Positions 51,130 to 59,889 of a DNA stretch of 64,000 bases are shown here, one piece after another. A model generated the notes under the pieces. It searched no databases and had not been told where the DNA came from. It saw only the letters and a list, made by a program, of their open reading frames with translations. The stretch is from Rhizobiales bacterium 65-79. GTDB lineage: Bacteria > Pseudomonadota > Alphaproteobacteria > Rhizobiales > Rhizobiaceae. The position numbers were made by a program, and so were the translations under genes. Each line of letters opens with the position of its first letter. Position 1 is the first letter of the stretch. The stretch spans positions 124,001 through 188,000 of the forward strand of contig MKRJ01000018.1 in the NCBI GenBank assembly GCA_001896885.1. The letters run 5' to 3'.

Positions 51130-51530
51130 TTACGATGCCGGCCGCGAAAATTCCGAGACTTGCCCTGTTCTCCGCTCAGGAGAACCGCCGTCTTCCGTTC
51201 ATGCTGCCCGACCGGCGCGGCCGCTCGCCTGCTTGCCAGGACAGCCTGGACATGAAGCGCGGAAGTCCTCGCTTGGAGAGGCAAATCCGCGGGCGAATCC
51301 TTCCTGAAGTGGAGCTTACCGAATGCGATTTTCCTGACATAACCCGGCGGCACCGGATTTGTTCCGGAAAGTCCGGATGGCGGCCGGCTGCGCCGTGGCC
51401 CATCTTCCCGGCGGCTGGAATACTGTCGATGGGGAAACCACGGCGCCTTGTGTCGGCCTCGATCCGGCATACCTATAAGGCGTAGGGACTTTCGGGCGCG
51501 GCGTTGCGCGCCCCATGACGGTACAGGGAA
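51130..51530. promoter_or_regulatory. Divergent intergenic region, actA operon and HtrA-like gene
   Basis: 401 bp without a credible gene. It must hold the promoter of the twelve-gene act-cox operon and that of the divergent HtrA-like gene. The only structure I see is a cluster of CCGGA repeats, including two exact TCCGGA palindromes spaced nine bases apart (51363-51368 and 51372-51377), a possible regulator site. No clear -35/-10 pair can be assigned by eye. Confidence 0.45.
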
Positions 51531-52436
51531 ATGAACTTCGATCGGATCCGCCCCTCTGTCGTCGCCGTCCGCGCGACGATTCCTGCCGACGCGTTCACCG
51601 CCGACACGCTCGGCACACGGCGCGAGGGCAGCGGCGTGGTGATCCGCCAGAACGGGCTCGTGCTCACCATCGGCTATCTCATCACCGAGGCCGAGGAGGT
51701 GTGGCTGACCCGGCATGACGGTGTCGTGATCCCCGGCCACGCGCTCGCCTACGATCAGGAGACCGGCTTCGGCCTCGTTCAGGCGCTCGGCGACCTCGGC
51801 CTGCCGGCGCTGCCCTTCGGCGATTCGGCCCGCGCCAAGGTCAGCGACGAAATCGCGCTCATCGACGGGCTTGGCCGCACCGTCGAAGGCCAGATCGTCG
51901 CCCGGCAGGAATTCGCCGGCTATTGGGAATATCTTCTCGACAACGCCATCTTCATCGCACCGGCGCATCCCTCATGGGGCGGCGCGGCACTGGTCGATGC
52001 GGAAGGAAAGTTGCTCGGGGTCGGCTCGCTCAGGCTGCAGATGAGCCAGGACGATACGATCGAGGACATCAACATGGTCGTACCGATCGATCTCCTGATG
52101 CCGATCTTCGAGGATCTGGTGAAGCGCGGGGCGGTCGCCAAGCCGCCGCGCCCCTGGCTCGGCGCCTTCTCCGCCGAATATAATGGCGAGGTCGTCGTGA
52201 TGAGCGTCGCCGACAACGGCCCCGCAGCCAAGGCGGGCCTGCAGCGCGGCGACATCATCTCCGACGTCAAGGACCAGGAGGTCCGGGGCCTCGCCGATTT
52301 CTACCGCAGCATCTGGGCGAGCGGCCCGGCCGGGACGGAACTGCCGCTCCGCGTCGTGCGCGACGGACGCGAGACATGGCTGCGCGTCAAGTCGATCGAC
52401 CGCGCCGCGGCGCTGAAGAAGCCGCAGATGCAGTAG
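51531..52436 (+). CDS. HtrA-like (S1C) pseudoprotease with PDZ domain
   Basis: A 301-residue protein with a chymotrypsin-like domain (residues about 5-190) and a PDZ domain (about 205-290, 'VADNGPAAKAGLQRGDIISDV'). None of the triad residues is in place: the His site reads T-I-G-Y49-L, the Asp site reads 'ETG79FGLV', and the Ser site reads 'PSWGGAAL' in place of GNSGGPL. There is no signal peptide, so it is probably cytoplasmic. It is therefore predicted not to cut proteins, but to bind them. AGGGAA lies directly before the ATG. Divergent from the act operon; convergent with the uracil-DNA glycosylase gene. Confidence 0.85.
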   Translation: MNFDRIRPSVVAVRATIPADAFTADTLGTRREGSGVVIRQNGLVLTIGYLITEAEEVWLTRHDGVVIPGHALAYDQETGFGLVQALGDLGLPALPFGDSARAKVSDEIALIDGLGRTVEGQIVARQEFAGYWEYLLDNAIFIAPAHPSWGGAALVDAEGKLLGVGSLRLQMSQDDTIEDINMVVPIDLLMPIFEDLVKRGAVAKPPRPWLGAFSAEYNGEVVVMSVADNGPAAKAGLQRGDIISDVKDQEVRGLADFYRSIWASGPAGTELPLRVVRDGRETWLRVKSIDRAAALKKPQMQ

Positions 52437-52458
52437 CGCGGCGACAGGCGGCGCGATC

Positions 52459-53343
52459 TCACTCCGGATCGGTCGCCGCCAATTTCGCCTTTATCTCGAG
52501 GAAATCGCGCCAGGCGAGCCGCTTGGCCGCCGGGTTGCGCAGGAGATAGGCCGGGTGCAGCGTCGGCATGGCGGGAATGACACGCCCGCCGGCGGTCCGG
52601 TGCTCGCGCCAGGTGCCGCGCAGCCGCATGATGCCGACCTGCGTGTCGAGGAGCGCCTTGGTCGACGGGTTGCCGAGTGTGACCAGCACCTTCGGTGCGG
52701 CAAGCTCGATCTGACGCTCGATGAAGGGCCGGCAGATCTCGGTCTCGATCGGCGTCGGCGTGCGGTTGCCCGGCGGTCGCCAGGGGATCACGTTGGCGAT
52801 GTAGGCCGACCGCCGGTCGCGGCCGATCGCCGCCAGCATGCGGTCGAGAAGCTGGCCGGAAACGCCGACGAAGGGCAGGCCTTCTATGTCCTCGTCGCGG
52901 CCCGGCGCCTCGCCGACCAGCATCAGGTTGGCCCCAGGATTGCCATCGGCGAAGACAAGGTTCTTGGCGGTGAATTTCAGATTGCAGCCGTCGAAGGCGG
53001 CGAGTTGCTCGCGCAGCTCTTCGAGCGTGCGCGCTTCACGCGCGAGTTCCCTCGCCCGCGCCACCTGCGCCCCGTCGGGAACGGCGGCGGGCAGAGGCCG
53101 GCTGATCTCCCCCTTTGAAGGGCGAATGGAAGCATCGGACGAAAATCCCCCCTCGCCCGGCTTTTGGCCGGCCCGAGGACCGGCTCCGCGCTCCGATGAG
53201 GGGGCCTGTTCTTCCGAAGGCGGCATCCGCTCCGCGAACCAGTCCACCGCCTCCTCGCCCAGCGCCTCGTCGGCGCCCGCATCCGCATAGAAATGCAGGA
53301 GCTCTCGCAACGACCAGGACTGCTTGCCGGTTTCGGGAACCAT
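52459..53343 (-). CDS. Uracil-DNA glycosylase, family 4-like
   Basis: A 294-residue DNA repair enzyme. The N-terminal third (residues 1-110) is variable; the core begins 'FDGCNLKFTAKNLVFADG'. Motif A is 'GEAPGRDEDIEGLPFVG' and motif B 'TLHPAYLLRNP'. It removes uracil from DNA. Of the four cysteines that hold the [4Fe-4S] cluster in classic family 4 enzymes, CxxC reads CNLK and the KCRPP Cys reads W ('PWRPP'); only one of each pair remains, so the cluster is probably absent. Residues about 47-81 look like a palindromic repeat read in frame. ATG 53343 is chosen because MVPETGKQSWSLREL resembles family starts. Confidence 0.88.
   Translation of the reverse strand: MVPETGKQSWSLRELLHFYADAGADEALGEEAVDWFAERMPPSEEQAPSSERGAGPRAGQKPGEGGFSSDASIRPSKGEISRPLPAAVPDGAQVARARELAREARTLEELREQLAAFDGCNLKFTAKNLVFADGNPGANLMLVGEAPGRDEDIEGLPFVGVSGQLLDRMLAAIGRDRRSAYIANVIPWRPPGNRTPTPIETEICRPFIERQIELAAPKVLVTLGNPSTKALLDTQVGIMRLRGTWREHRTAGGRVIPAMPTLHPAYLLRNPAAKRLAWRDFLEIKAKLAATDPE
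53103..53208. repeat. Palindromic repeat element embedded in the uracil-DNA glycosylase gene
   Basis: A GC-rich palindromic segment of about 106 nt inside the coding region, encoding residues about 47-81. It includes CCCTTTGAAGGG-type and CCTCGCCCGGC..GCCGGCCCGAGG stems. Both GATCTCCCCC-TTGA-GGG and GCTCCGATGA motifs recur in the intergenic inverted repeat at 9334-9369. That points to the same dispersed repeat family, here read in frame. Confidence 0.6.
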
Positions 53344-53381
53344 GGGACGGGCGTGGCAGATCGCGGCGGGATTTGCAAGAA

Positions 53382-53978
53382 TCACGAGAAGGGAATGCGC
53401 GGGTCCTGGCGCAGATAGAAGATCGGGTCCGGCGTGAAATCCGAGACGAAGAAACCGAACGTCACGAAGCTTTTCGGATCCACATGGCCGTCGCGGAAGA
53501 GCAGCCTGTCATAGGGCTCGTAGTCGCGATGGTAGTCGGCGAACCGGTCGCACAGCAGCCCTTCGTCGGTGAGCTTGCGCTGGTTGAAGGACAGCCCGTC
53601 GCCGAAATCGCTCGGCACGCCAAGTTCCTCCTCGAGTTCGAACTCGAATTCGATCCATCCCTGGCCGGAGCCGTTGTGCACCACGAGGCGCAGATGCAGG
53701 AAACCGTTGGCATAGAGGCCGCCACCATCGCCAAAAGGCTTGAGCGGACGGGCCGCCCGGATGACCAGCGTGACCGGGCTCGCCGAGGAAAGCTCTTCGT
53801 CCAGTACGATCGGGTCGGCCGTGCTTCCGCTGCCGGAGATGCCGGTGATGCGGAAGCCGCCAAGTTCGTCCGAGAAGGAGTAGGCGCCGGCATAGAAGCG
53901 GCCATCATCCGCGGCGCCCGCGCCGCAGACCAGCGGCGCAAGCAGGAGGAGCCCGTATCCGCGCGCATTCACCACCAC
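53382..53978 (-). CDS. Hypothetical exported protein
   Basis: A 198-residue protein with a signal peptide (residues about 1-22, 'YGLLLLAPLVCGAGA'). The mature part has an acidic, beta-rich sequence: 'YSFSDELGGFRITGISGSGS', 'FLHLRLVVHNGSGQGWIEFEFELEEELG' and 'FVTFGFFVSDFTPDP'. I do not recognise a family. The start is one of three consecutive GTG codons (53978, 53975, 53972); the first is listed. It lies 38 bp upstream of the uracil-DNA glycosylase gene, so may share its transcript. Likely periplasmic. Confidence 0.65.
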   Translation of the reverse strand: MVVNARGYGLLLLAPLVCGAGAADDGRFYAGAYSFSDELGGFRITGISGSGSTADPIVLDEELSSASPVTLVIRAARPLKPFGDGGGLYANGFLHLRLVVHNGSGQGWIEFEFELEEELGVPSDFGDGLSFNQRKLTDEGLLCDRFADYHRDYEPYDRLLFRDGHVDPKSFVTFGFFVSDFTPDPIFYLRQDPRIPFS

Positions 53979-54111
53979 CGATCCCCGGCTGGTCGCATCC
54001 GCCGCCGCAGTATGGCGCCGCTTCGCGGTTTCAAGCCAGCGAAAACTGCGATAATGAGCAGCAACACGATGGTCACGCCGCCGGCGGGCGGCCGGCGAGG
54101 AGGTCTTCCGA

Positions 54112-55827
54112 ATGGACGAAGTCGAACGCGAAAGCATGGAATTCGACGTGGTCATCGTCGGCGCGGGGCCGGCGGGGCTTGCTGCGGCGATCCGGCTGAA
54201 GCAGCTCAATCCGGAGCTTTCCGTCGTCGTGCTCGAGAAGGGCGCCGAGGTAGGCGCGCATATTCTTTCGGGCGCGGTGGTCGATCCGGTCGGGATCGAC
54301 CGGCTGCTCCCCGGCTGGCGCGAGGAGGAAGGGCATCCCTTCAGGACGCCCGTCACCGACGACCGCTTCCTTTTCCTCGGCCCCGGCGGGTCGATGCGGC
54401 TGCCGAATTTCATGATGCCGCCGCTGATGAACAATCACGGCAACTACATCGTCTCGCTCGGCAATGTCTGCCGCTGGCTGGCGACGCATGCCGAGGCGCT
54501 CGGCGTCGAGATCTATCCGGGCTTCGCCGCCGTCGATCTCGTCTTCGACGAGAACCAGGCCGTCACCGGCGTCATCACCGGGGATATGGGCGTGGAGCGC
54601 GACGGCACGCATGGCCCGAACTATGCGCCGGGCATGGCGCTGATGGGCAAATATGTGATGATCGGAGAGGGCGCGCGCGGCTCGCTCGCCAAGAAGCTGA
54701 TCGCCGGCTTCGGCCTTGCCGATGGAAGGCAACCCGGCAAGTTCGGCATCGGGCTGAAGGAACTCTGGCAGGTGAAGCCCGAGAACCACAGGCCGGGGCT
54801 GGTCCAGCATTCGTTCGGCTGGCCGCTCGACATGAATACAGGCGGGGGTTCGTTCCTCTATCACATGGAGGACAACCAGGTGGCGGTCGGCTTCGTCGTC
54901 CACCTGAACTACAAGAACCCGTACCTCTCGCCCTTCGAGGAGTTCCAGCGCTTCAAGACGCATCCGGCGATCCGCGGCACGTTCGAGGGCGCCAAGCGCA
55001 TTTCATACGGCGCCCGCGCCATCACCGAGGGCGGCTGGCAGTCCGTGCCGAAGCTCTCCTTCCCCGGCGGCGTGCTGATCGGATGCTCGGCCGGCTTCGT
55101 CAACGTGCCGCGCATCAAGGGATCGCACAATGCGGTCCTGTCCGGCATGCAGGCGGCGGAACATGCCGCCGCGGCGCTTGCCGCCGGCCGCGCCAACGAC
55201 GAATTGAAGGGCTACGAGGACGCGTGGCGCGGCTCGGAGATCGGCCGCGACCTGAAGAAGGTGCGCAACGTCAAGCCGCTCTGGTCGCGCTACGGCACGG
55301 TCGGCGGCGTCGTGCTGGGCGGCCTCGACATGTGGATGAACACGCTCTTCGGCGTCTCCCCCTTCGGCACGCTGAAGCACGGCAAGGCCGACTACGCGAC
55401 TCTTGAGCCCGCCGGAAAACATCAGCCCATCGACTACCCCAAGCCGGACGGCGTGCTCACCTTCGACCGGCTCTCCTCGGTGTTCCTCTCCAACACGAAC
55501 CACGAGGAAAACGAGCCGGTGCATCTCATCGTCGGCGATCCCGAATTGCAGAAGCGCTCGGAATACGGGGTGTTTTCAGGCCCTTCGACCCGCTATTGCC
55601 CGGCCGGCGTCTATGAGTGGGTGGATGCCGACGGCAATTCGCTCGCCGGCGGCCCCGGTTCGCCGACGAAGGGCGGGGAAATTTCGCACACGAACCCCGA
55701 CGCGCGCTACGTCATCAACGCGCAGAACTGCGTGCACTGCAAGACCTGCGACATCAAGGACCCGAACCAGAACATCAACTGGGTGCCACCGCAGGGCGGC
55801 GAAGGGCCGGTCTATCCGAATATGTGA
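54112..55827 (+). CDS. Electron transfer flavoprotein-ubiquinone oxidoreductase
   Basis: A 571-residue membrane-associated flavoprotein. The FAD motif is 'DVVIVGAGPAGLAAAIRLKQLNPE' at residues 12-35; the ubiquinone-binding region includes 'MEDNQVAVGFVVHLNYKNPYLSP'. The [4Fe-4S] ligands are in 'STRYCPAGVYE' and 'NCVHCKTCDIKDPNQNINW', the ETF-QO signature. It passes electrons from ETF (fatty acid and amino acid oxidation) to ubiquinone, feeding the same pool that the act-cox complex oxidises. Start ATG 54112; monocistronic in view. Confidence 0.96.
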   Translation: MDEVERESMEFDVVIVGAGPAGLAAAIRLKQLNPELSVVVLEKGAEVGAHILSGAVVDPVGIDRLLPGWREEEGHPFRTPVTDDRFLFLGPGGSMRLPNFMMPPLMNNHGNYIVSLGNVCRWLATHAEALGVEIYPGFAAVDLVFDENQAVTGVITGDMGVERDGTHGPNYAPGMALMGKYVMIGEGARGSLAKKLIAGFGLADGRQPGKFGIGLKELWQVKPENHRPGLVQHSFGWPLDMNTGGGSFLYHMEDNQVAVGFVVHLNYKNPYLSPFEEFQRFKTHPAIRGTFEGAKRISYGARAITEGGWQSVPKLSFPGGVLIGCSAGFVNVPRIKGSHNAVLSGMQAAEHAAAALAAGRANDELKGYEDAWRGSEIGRDLKKVRNVKPLWSRYGTVGGVVLGGLDMWMNTLFGVSPFGTLKHGKADYATLEPAGKHQPIDYPKPDGVLTFDRLSSVFLSNTNHEENEPVHLIVGDPELQKRSEYGVFSGPSTRYCPAGVYEWVDADGNSLAGGPGSPTKGGEISHTNPDARYVINAQNCVHCKTCDIKDPNQNINWVPPQGGEGPVYPNM

Positions 55828-55909
55828 GGGCGGAGCTTTCGGGAAGGCCGCGAATACCGGCCGCCGGCATCCCGACCGATGCCTGGGCATCCAAACTCGG
55901 TGCCAGGAA

Positions 55910-56929
55910 TCAAAAGGCATCGTCGACCACCTGTACCGGCTGCCCCTGTTCCAGTTCGCGCCCAAGCGAGAACTCGACCAGAACCGGCGCATGGTCGGAG
56001 CCGACATCTTCCAGGATGCGGGCCGAGCGGACGATGATACCGCCCTTGACCATGACATGGTCGATCTCCAGCCCGAGCCACGGACGCAGCCATGCGGGCG
56101 CCCTGCGGTAGAACCAGCTTGCGCCGATCGGATCGACGATATGCAGGCCGCCCGCCTTCGCCATCGCCGTCACGGCGGCGCTCCAGGAGACGGCGTTGAA
56201 ATCGCCGGCGACGAGCGCCGGACTTCGGATCATGGCCATCGGGGCGGCGAGCCGCCCGATCTGCCACCATTGGTCGGAAGGCCATGGCCAGCCGAGGTGG
56301 AGCGCCACGGCATCGACCGAGCGCCCGTTGAGATTGACCGTCGCCATCGCGAAGGTTCCCCGGTCGAAGCAGCGCCCGCCGCTGATGGGCCGGGTCGAAA
56401 GAATGGCTCCGCCGCCGACCCGGACGTCCGAGCCGCATATCAACGGGTTCGGGTAGGCCGCCTCGATCAGCTTCAGCTTCCCGGCCCACATCGGCGAGAC
56501 TTCGGCAAGCGTGACGATGTCCGGATGCGTGCGTCCGATCAGGGAAAGCACCCTCTCCGGCGTCGGATTGTCGTAGCGCAGATTGAGATGCAGCAGGCGA
56601 TAGACGGCCTGGCTGTCGTCCGCCGCCTGGAAGGCGGCGCGCTGCGGACCGGAAAACGGCATGCCGGCAATGCCTTGCGTGGTCGCGAACGCGATCGCGG
56701 CCATGGCCAGCGAAACGACGCCGATGCTCCAGGCCCGGGACCAGAGCGCGAACAGCCCCGCCAGCGCCAAAAGGACGGCAAGATGCCAGCGGAAATGCGC
56801 GAAGAGATCGAGCGAGTGATGCAGCCGGCCGAAGAAGCCGAAGACCAGCGGCGCGTAGAGCGCGGCGCAAAGCGCGCTTGCCCAGACGGCGAGGCGCTCG
56901 CGCCGGCGATCGTTGGACGGCTCGGGCAT
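55910..56929 (-). CDS. Endonuclease/exonuclease/phosphatase family membrane protein
   Basis: A 339-residue protein with three N-terminal helices (residues about 13-85), then an EEP catalytic domain. Key motifs: 'LHLNLRYDN', 'DIVTLAEVSP' (catalytic Glu), 'LVAGDFNAV' and the terminal 'GSDHAPVLV'. Known relatives are Mg-dependent phosphodiesterases or phosphatases; the N-terminal membrane part suggests it acts on the periplasmic face, perhaps on lipids or extracellular DNA. Substrate unknown. Stands alone between ETF-QO and a LysR gene. Confidence 0.85.
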   Translation of the reverse strand: MPEPSNDRRRERLAVWASALCAALYAPLVFGFFGRLHHSLDLFAHFRWHLAVLLALAGLFALWSRAWSIGVVSLAMAAIAFATTQGIAGMPFSGPQRAAFQAADDSQAVYRLLHLNLRYDNPTPERVLSLIGRTHPDIVTLAEVSPMWAGKLKLIEAAYPNPLICGSDVRVGGGAILSTRPISGGRCFDRGTFAMATVNLNGRSVDAVALHLGWPWPSDQWWQIGRLAAPMAMIRSPALVAGDFNAVSWSAAVTAMAKAGGLHIVDPIGASWFYRRAPAWLRPWLGLEIDHVMVKGGIIVRSARILEDVGSDHAPVLVEFSLGRELEQGQPVQVVDDAF

Positions 56930-57040
56930 CGCCTAGCGGAGGGCCGGTGTAGAGCGTTGGCGCGTGGACATGCCGGTATGTAGCGGGCGTGGAGTGGTCG
57001 AGGCAAGCATCCGCATCGGGCAAGAGCCTGCTCCGGCGCC

Positions 57041-57931
57041 TTATGCAGACTGGCAACGGCCCTCTGCAACCACCCAATCGCGGAAGGCACGCACGCGCGG
57101 GTCGGCAAACCGTTCTTCCAGGTAGACGACGTAGTAGGCGTTCTTCACCGGCACCGTCAGTTCGAAGGGCTGCACCAGCGTCCCCGCCGCGATCTCGGCG
57201 TCGGCGAAGCCGGAATAGCCCAGCACGATGCCTTGTCCGTGCACGGCCGCCACCACGCCTATCGAGAAGTCGGGAAAGGTAAGTTTCCGTGCCGGCTCCA
57301 CATGGCCGGCGCCCGCCGCTTCAAGCCAGGCGTCCCAGTCGTCCCAGGAAAGCCGGATGAGCGTTGACCGGGCGAGCGCCTCGGCCGGCGTCAGGCCCTT
57401 GATCTTCTCCATCACGGAGGGCGCGCAGAGCGGCGAAACCGTGCAGGAGAGCACGAGGTCCCCGCGCAAGCTCCCCGCCCATTCGCCGGGTCCGTAACGC
57501 AGGGCCAGGTCAGCCTCGCCACTTGTCAGGTCGGCGCTGCGGTTGCTGCTCAGGATGGCGATCTCGATCTCGGGATGCGCAGTGCGGAACCTGTCGAAAC
57601 GCGGCATCAACCAGCGCACGCCGATCGAGGACGATAGGCTGACGGCAAGCGGCCGCGACAGATCGGGGCCGAGCAGATCGTTCGTCGCGCGCGCCAGCGT
57701 GGCGAAAGCGTCCTCCACCCCGGCGCGGTATCGGCGCCCCGCATCGGTAAGGCGCAAGCCGTTATGCGTGCGCTGAAGCAGTTGAAGTCCCAACTCCTCC
57801 TCGAGGCCGCGGACGCGGTGGCTGACGGCGCTCGGCGTGATGCGAAGCTGCTCCGCAGCGGAGCCGAGATTGCCCGCACGCGCCACGGCCTCGAATGCCT
57901 GCAGGCCGCGCAGCGAAGGAAGCCGTGCCAT
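57041..57931 (-). CDS. LysR family transcriptional regulator (GcvA-like)
   Basis: A 296-residue regulator. The HTH lies at residues 15-40 ('AFEAVARAGNLGSAAEQLRITPSAVSHRVRGLEEELG'), followed by the effector domain with 'PLAVSLSSSIGVRWLMPRFDRFRTAHPEIEI'. The GcvA-like start 'ARLPSLRGLQAF' fits. ATG 57931 has GGAG eight bases upstream; ATG 57949 is an alternative. The target is unclear: neither neighbour is an obvious partner. Confidence 0.87.
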   Translation of the reverse strand: MARLPSLRGLQAFEAVARAGNLGSAAEQLRITPSAVSHRVRGLEEELGLQLLQRTHNGLRLTDAGRRYRAGVEDAFATLARATNDLLGPDLSRPLAVSLSSSIGVRWLMPRFDRFRTAHPEIEIAILSSNRSADLTSGEADLALRYGPGEWAGSLRGDLVLSCTVSPLCAPSVMEKIKGLTPAEALARSTLIRLSWDDWDAWLEAAGAGHVEPARKLTFPDFSIGVVAAVHGQGIVLGYSGFADAEIAAGTLVQPFELTVPVKNAYYVVYLEERFADPRVRAFRDWVVAEGRCQSA

Positions 57932-57949
57932 TTCCTGCTCTCCATCCAT

Positions 57950-58261
57950 TGAGAAAAATTCAAATCTTTTCGTAATTTTTCGCGTTTGTGCTCCGCAGAA
58001 AATGAACCGATCCTGCGCTCATGCATAGATTTTTCTTCAAGTGGTTCGCGCCGAAACAGCGCGCGTATGATGGGGGCGGCCTGTGTCGCGAGACACGTCC
58101 CGACCTTGCCCGCAGGCTTACCGGCATGATGCTCGGAGGCCCGCCGGGCGTGGCGGACCGCAGCCTTTGGACGCTGCTGCTGGAAAATCCCGGCGGCGAA
58201 AGGTGTTCTGGCCGGGCGCGGCCGCGTCGCCGGTCATGAACCGGCAAGCGTGGAAGGCACG
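57950..58261. other. AT-richer gap upstream of lysR, with a doubtful small ORF
   Basis: 312 bp between the LysR start and the amn stop. Bases 57950-58000 are AT-rich for this genome (ATTTTTC, TCTTTTCG, AAAATTC) and suit a LysR-type promoter. A plus-strand frame at 58021-58239 (72 residues, starting MHRFFFKWFAPKQ) is possible but has no recognised similarity and becomes Arg/Gly-rich; I do not call it a gene. Confidence 0.4.
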
Positions 58262-59761
58262 CTACTGAAACGCCGTTTCCGAGAAGCTTCTGAGCTTGCG
58301 GGAATGCAGCCGTTCGAGCGGCATTCCCGCAAGCTTTTCCATCACGCGGATGCCGATCGTCAAATGCTGCGCCACCTGGCGCTTGTAGAAATCCGTCGCC
58401 ATGCCGGGCAGTTTCAACTCGCCGTGGAGCGGCTTGTCGGAGACGCACAGAAGCGTGCCGTAAGGCACTCGGAAGCGGAAGCCGTTCGCCGCGATGGTCG
58501 CCGATTCCATGTCGAGCGCGATGGCCCTCGACTGCGACAGGCGCTGGACGGGACCGCGCTGGTCGCGCAGTTCCCAATTGCGGTTGTCGATGGTCGCCAC
58601 CGTACCGGTCCTCATGATCTTCTTCAGGTCGTAACCGGAAAGGCCGGTGACTTCCGCCACGGCCTCCTCGATCGCCACCTGCACCTCGGCCAGCGGCGGC
58701 ACCGGCACCCAGACCGGCAAATCGTCGTCGAGCACGTGATCCTCGCGCACATAGGCGTGCGCCAGAACGTAGTCGCCGAGCGCCTGGGTGTTCCTGAGGC
58801 CGGCGCAATGGCCGAGCATCAGCCAGGCATGCGGCCTGAGAACCGCGATATGATCCGTGATGGTCTTCGCGTTCGAAGGGCCGATGCCGATATTGACCAT
58901 GGTGATGCCGCCATGGTCCGGCTTCACCAGATGATAGGCTGGCATCTGCGGCAGGCGGACGGAAGCTGAAGCCTGCGCGGCGGCCTCGCCGGGCGTGGTG
59001 ACAATGTTGCCGGGCTCGACGAAGGCAGTATAGCCCCCTCCCCCTGTCGCCATCATGCTCCGGGCATAGGCGCAGAACTCGTCCACGTAGAACTGGTAAT
59101 TGGTGAAGAGGACGAAGTTCTGGAAATGGTTCGGCGTGGTGGCGGTATAGTGCGACAGCCGGTGCAGCGAATAGTCGATGCGCTGCGCAGTGAAGGGCGC
59201 GAGCGGCATCGGGTCGCCCGGCAGCGTCTCGAACGTCCCGTTGGCGATCTGGTCGTCCGTGCCGTTCAGGTCCGGCACGTCGAACATGTCGCGCAGCGGG
59301 CGCTTGATCCGCTCGGCGGCGGAAGCCTCGACATAGCTTCCTTCGAGGAAAGCGAAATGCAGCGGGATCGGCGTTTCCGACTCCCGCACGGTGACCGGAA
59401 TGCCGTGATTGCGCATCAGAAGCCTGAGCTGCTCGACCAGATAGGTCTCGAAAAGCTTGGGACGCGTGACGGTCGTCGCATAGCGACCGGGGGTCGGCAT
59501 ATGGCCGTAGGCGAGACGGGAGTCGATCTGCGCGAAGGAGGAAGTCGACACCGCCACTTCCGGATAGAAGGCGCGGTAGCGACGGTGTTCAGCGGGGGCT
59601 TCCGTGAGCTTGACGAAGGAATCGCGCAGGAAGGCGGTATTGCGATCGTAGAGCGTCTTGAGCGCCTCTACCGCCTTGTCCGCGTCCGTAAAGCTTTGCG
59701 GCGCGACAGGCGCCGGCGAGAGGATGGTTTCGAAGGGCGACGGGTGGGCTCGATTTTCCAT
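58262..59761 (-). CDS. amn: AMP nucleosidase
   Basis: A 499-residue enzyme that hydrolyses AMP to adenine and ribose-5-phosphate, controlling AMP levels. The N-terminal regulatory domain (residues 1-180) has 'RRYRAFYPEVAVSTSSFAQIDSRLAYGH'. The C-terminal nucleoside-phosphorylase-like domain has 'MVNIGIGPSNAKTITDHIAVLRPHAWLMLGHCAGLR' and 'IALDMESATIAANGFRFRVPYGTLLCVSDKP'. Length matches E. coli Amn (about 484). Stands alone. Confidence 0.95.
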   Translation of the reverse strand: MENRAHPSPFETILSPAPVAPQSFTDADKAVEALKTLYDRNTAFLRDSFVKLTEAPAEHRRYRAFYPEVAVSTSSFAQIDSRLAYGHMPTPGRYATTVTRPKLFETYLVEQLRLLMRNHGIPVTVRESETPIPLHFAFLEGSYVEASAAERIKRPLRDMFDVPDLNGTDDQIANGTFETLPGDPMPLAPFTAQRIDYSLHRLSHYTATTPNHFQNFVLFTNYQFYVDEFCAYARSMMATGGGGYTAFVEPGNIVTTPGEAAAQASASVRLPQMPAYHLVKPDHGGITMVNIGIGPSNAKTITDHIAVLRPHAWLMLGHCAGLRNTQALGDYVLAHAYVREDHVLDDDLPVWVPVPPLAEVQVAIEEAVAEVTGLSGYDLKKIMRTGTVATIDNRNWELRDQRGPVQRLSQSRAIALDMESATIAANGFRFRVPYGTLLCVSDKPLHGELKLPGMATDFYKRQVAQHLTIGIRVMEKLAGMPLERLHSRKLRSFSETAFQ

Positions 59762-59889
59762 GACCCATTATAGAGACCGCGCCGGGCGTTTTCGAGAGGC
59801 GCCGGCGAATTCCCGCCATGCGGATTTTCGATGGCCGTCTGGGCGGCAGGGCGAGGGAAAGCACTCGTCCGACGCCGACGGACCTTCCG

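Noticed and set aside
58021-58239. Possible 72-residue protein upstream of lysR
   Set aside because: No similarity, drifting composition and no clear ribosome site; noted only within the gap entry.
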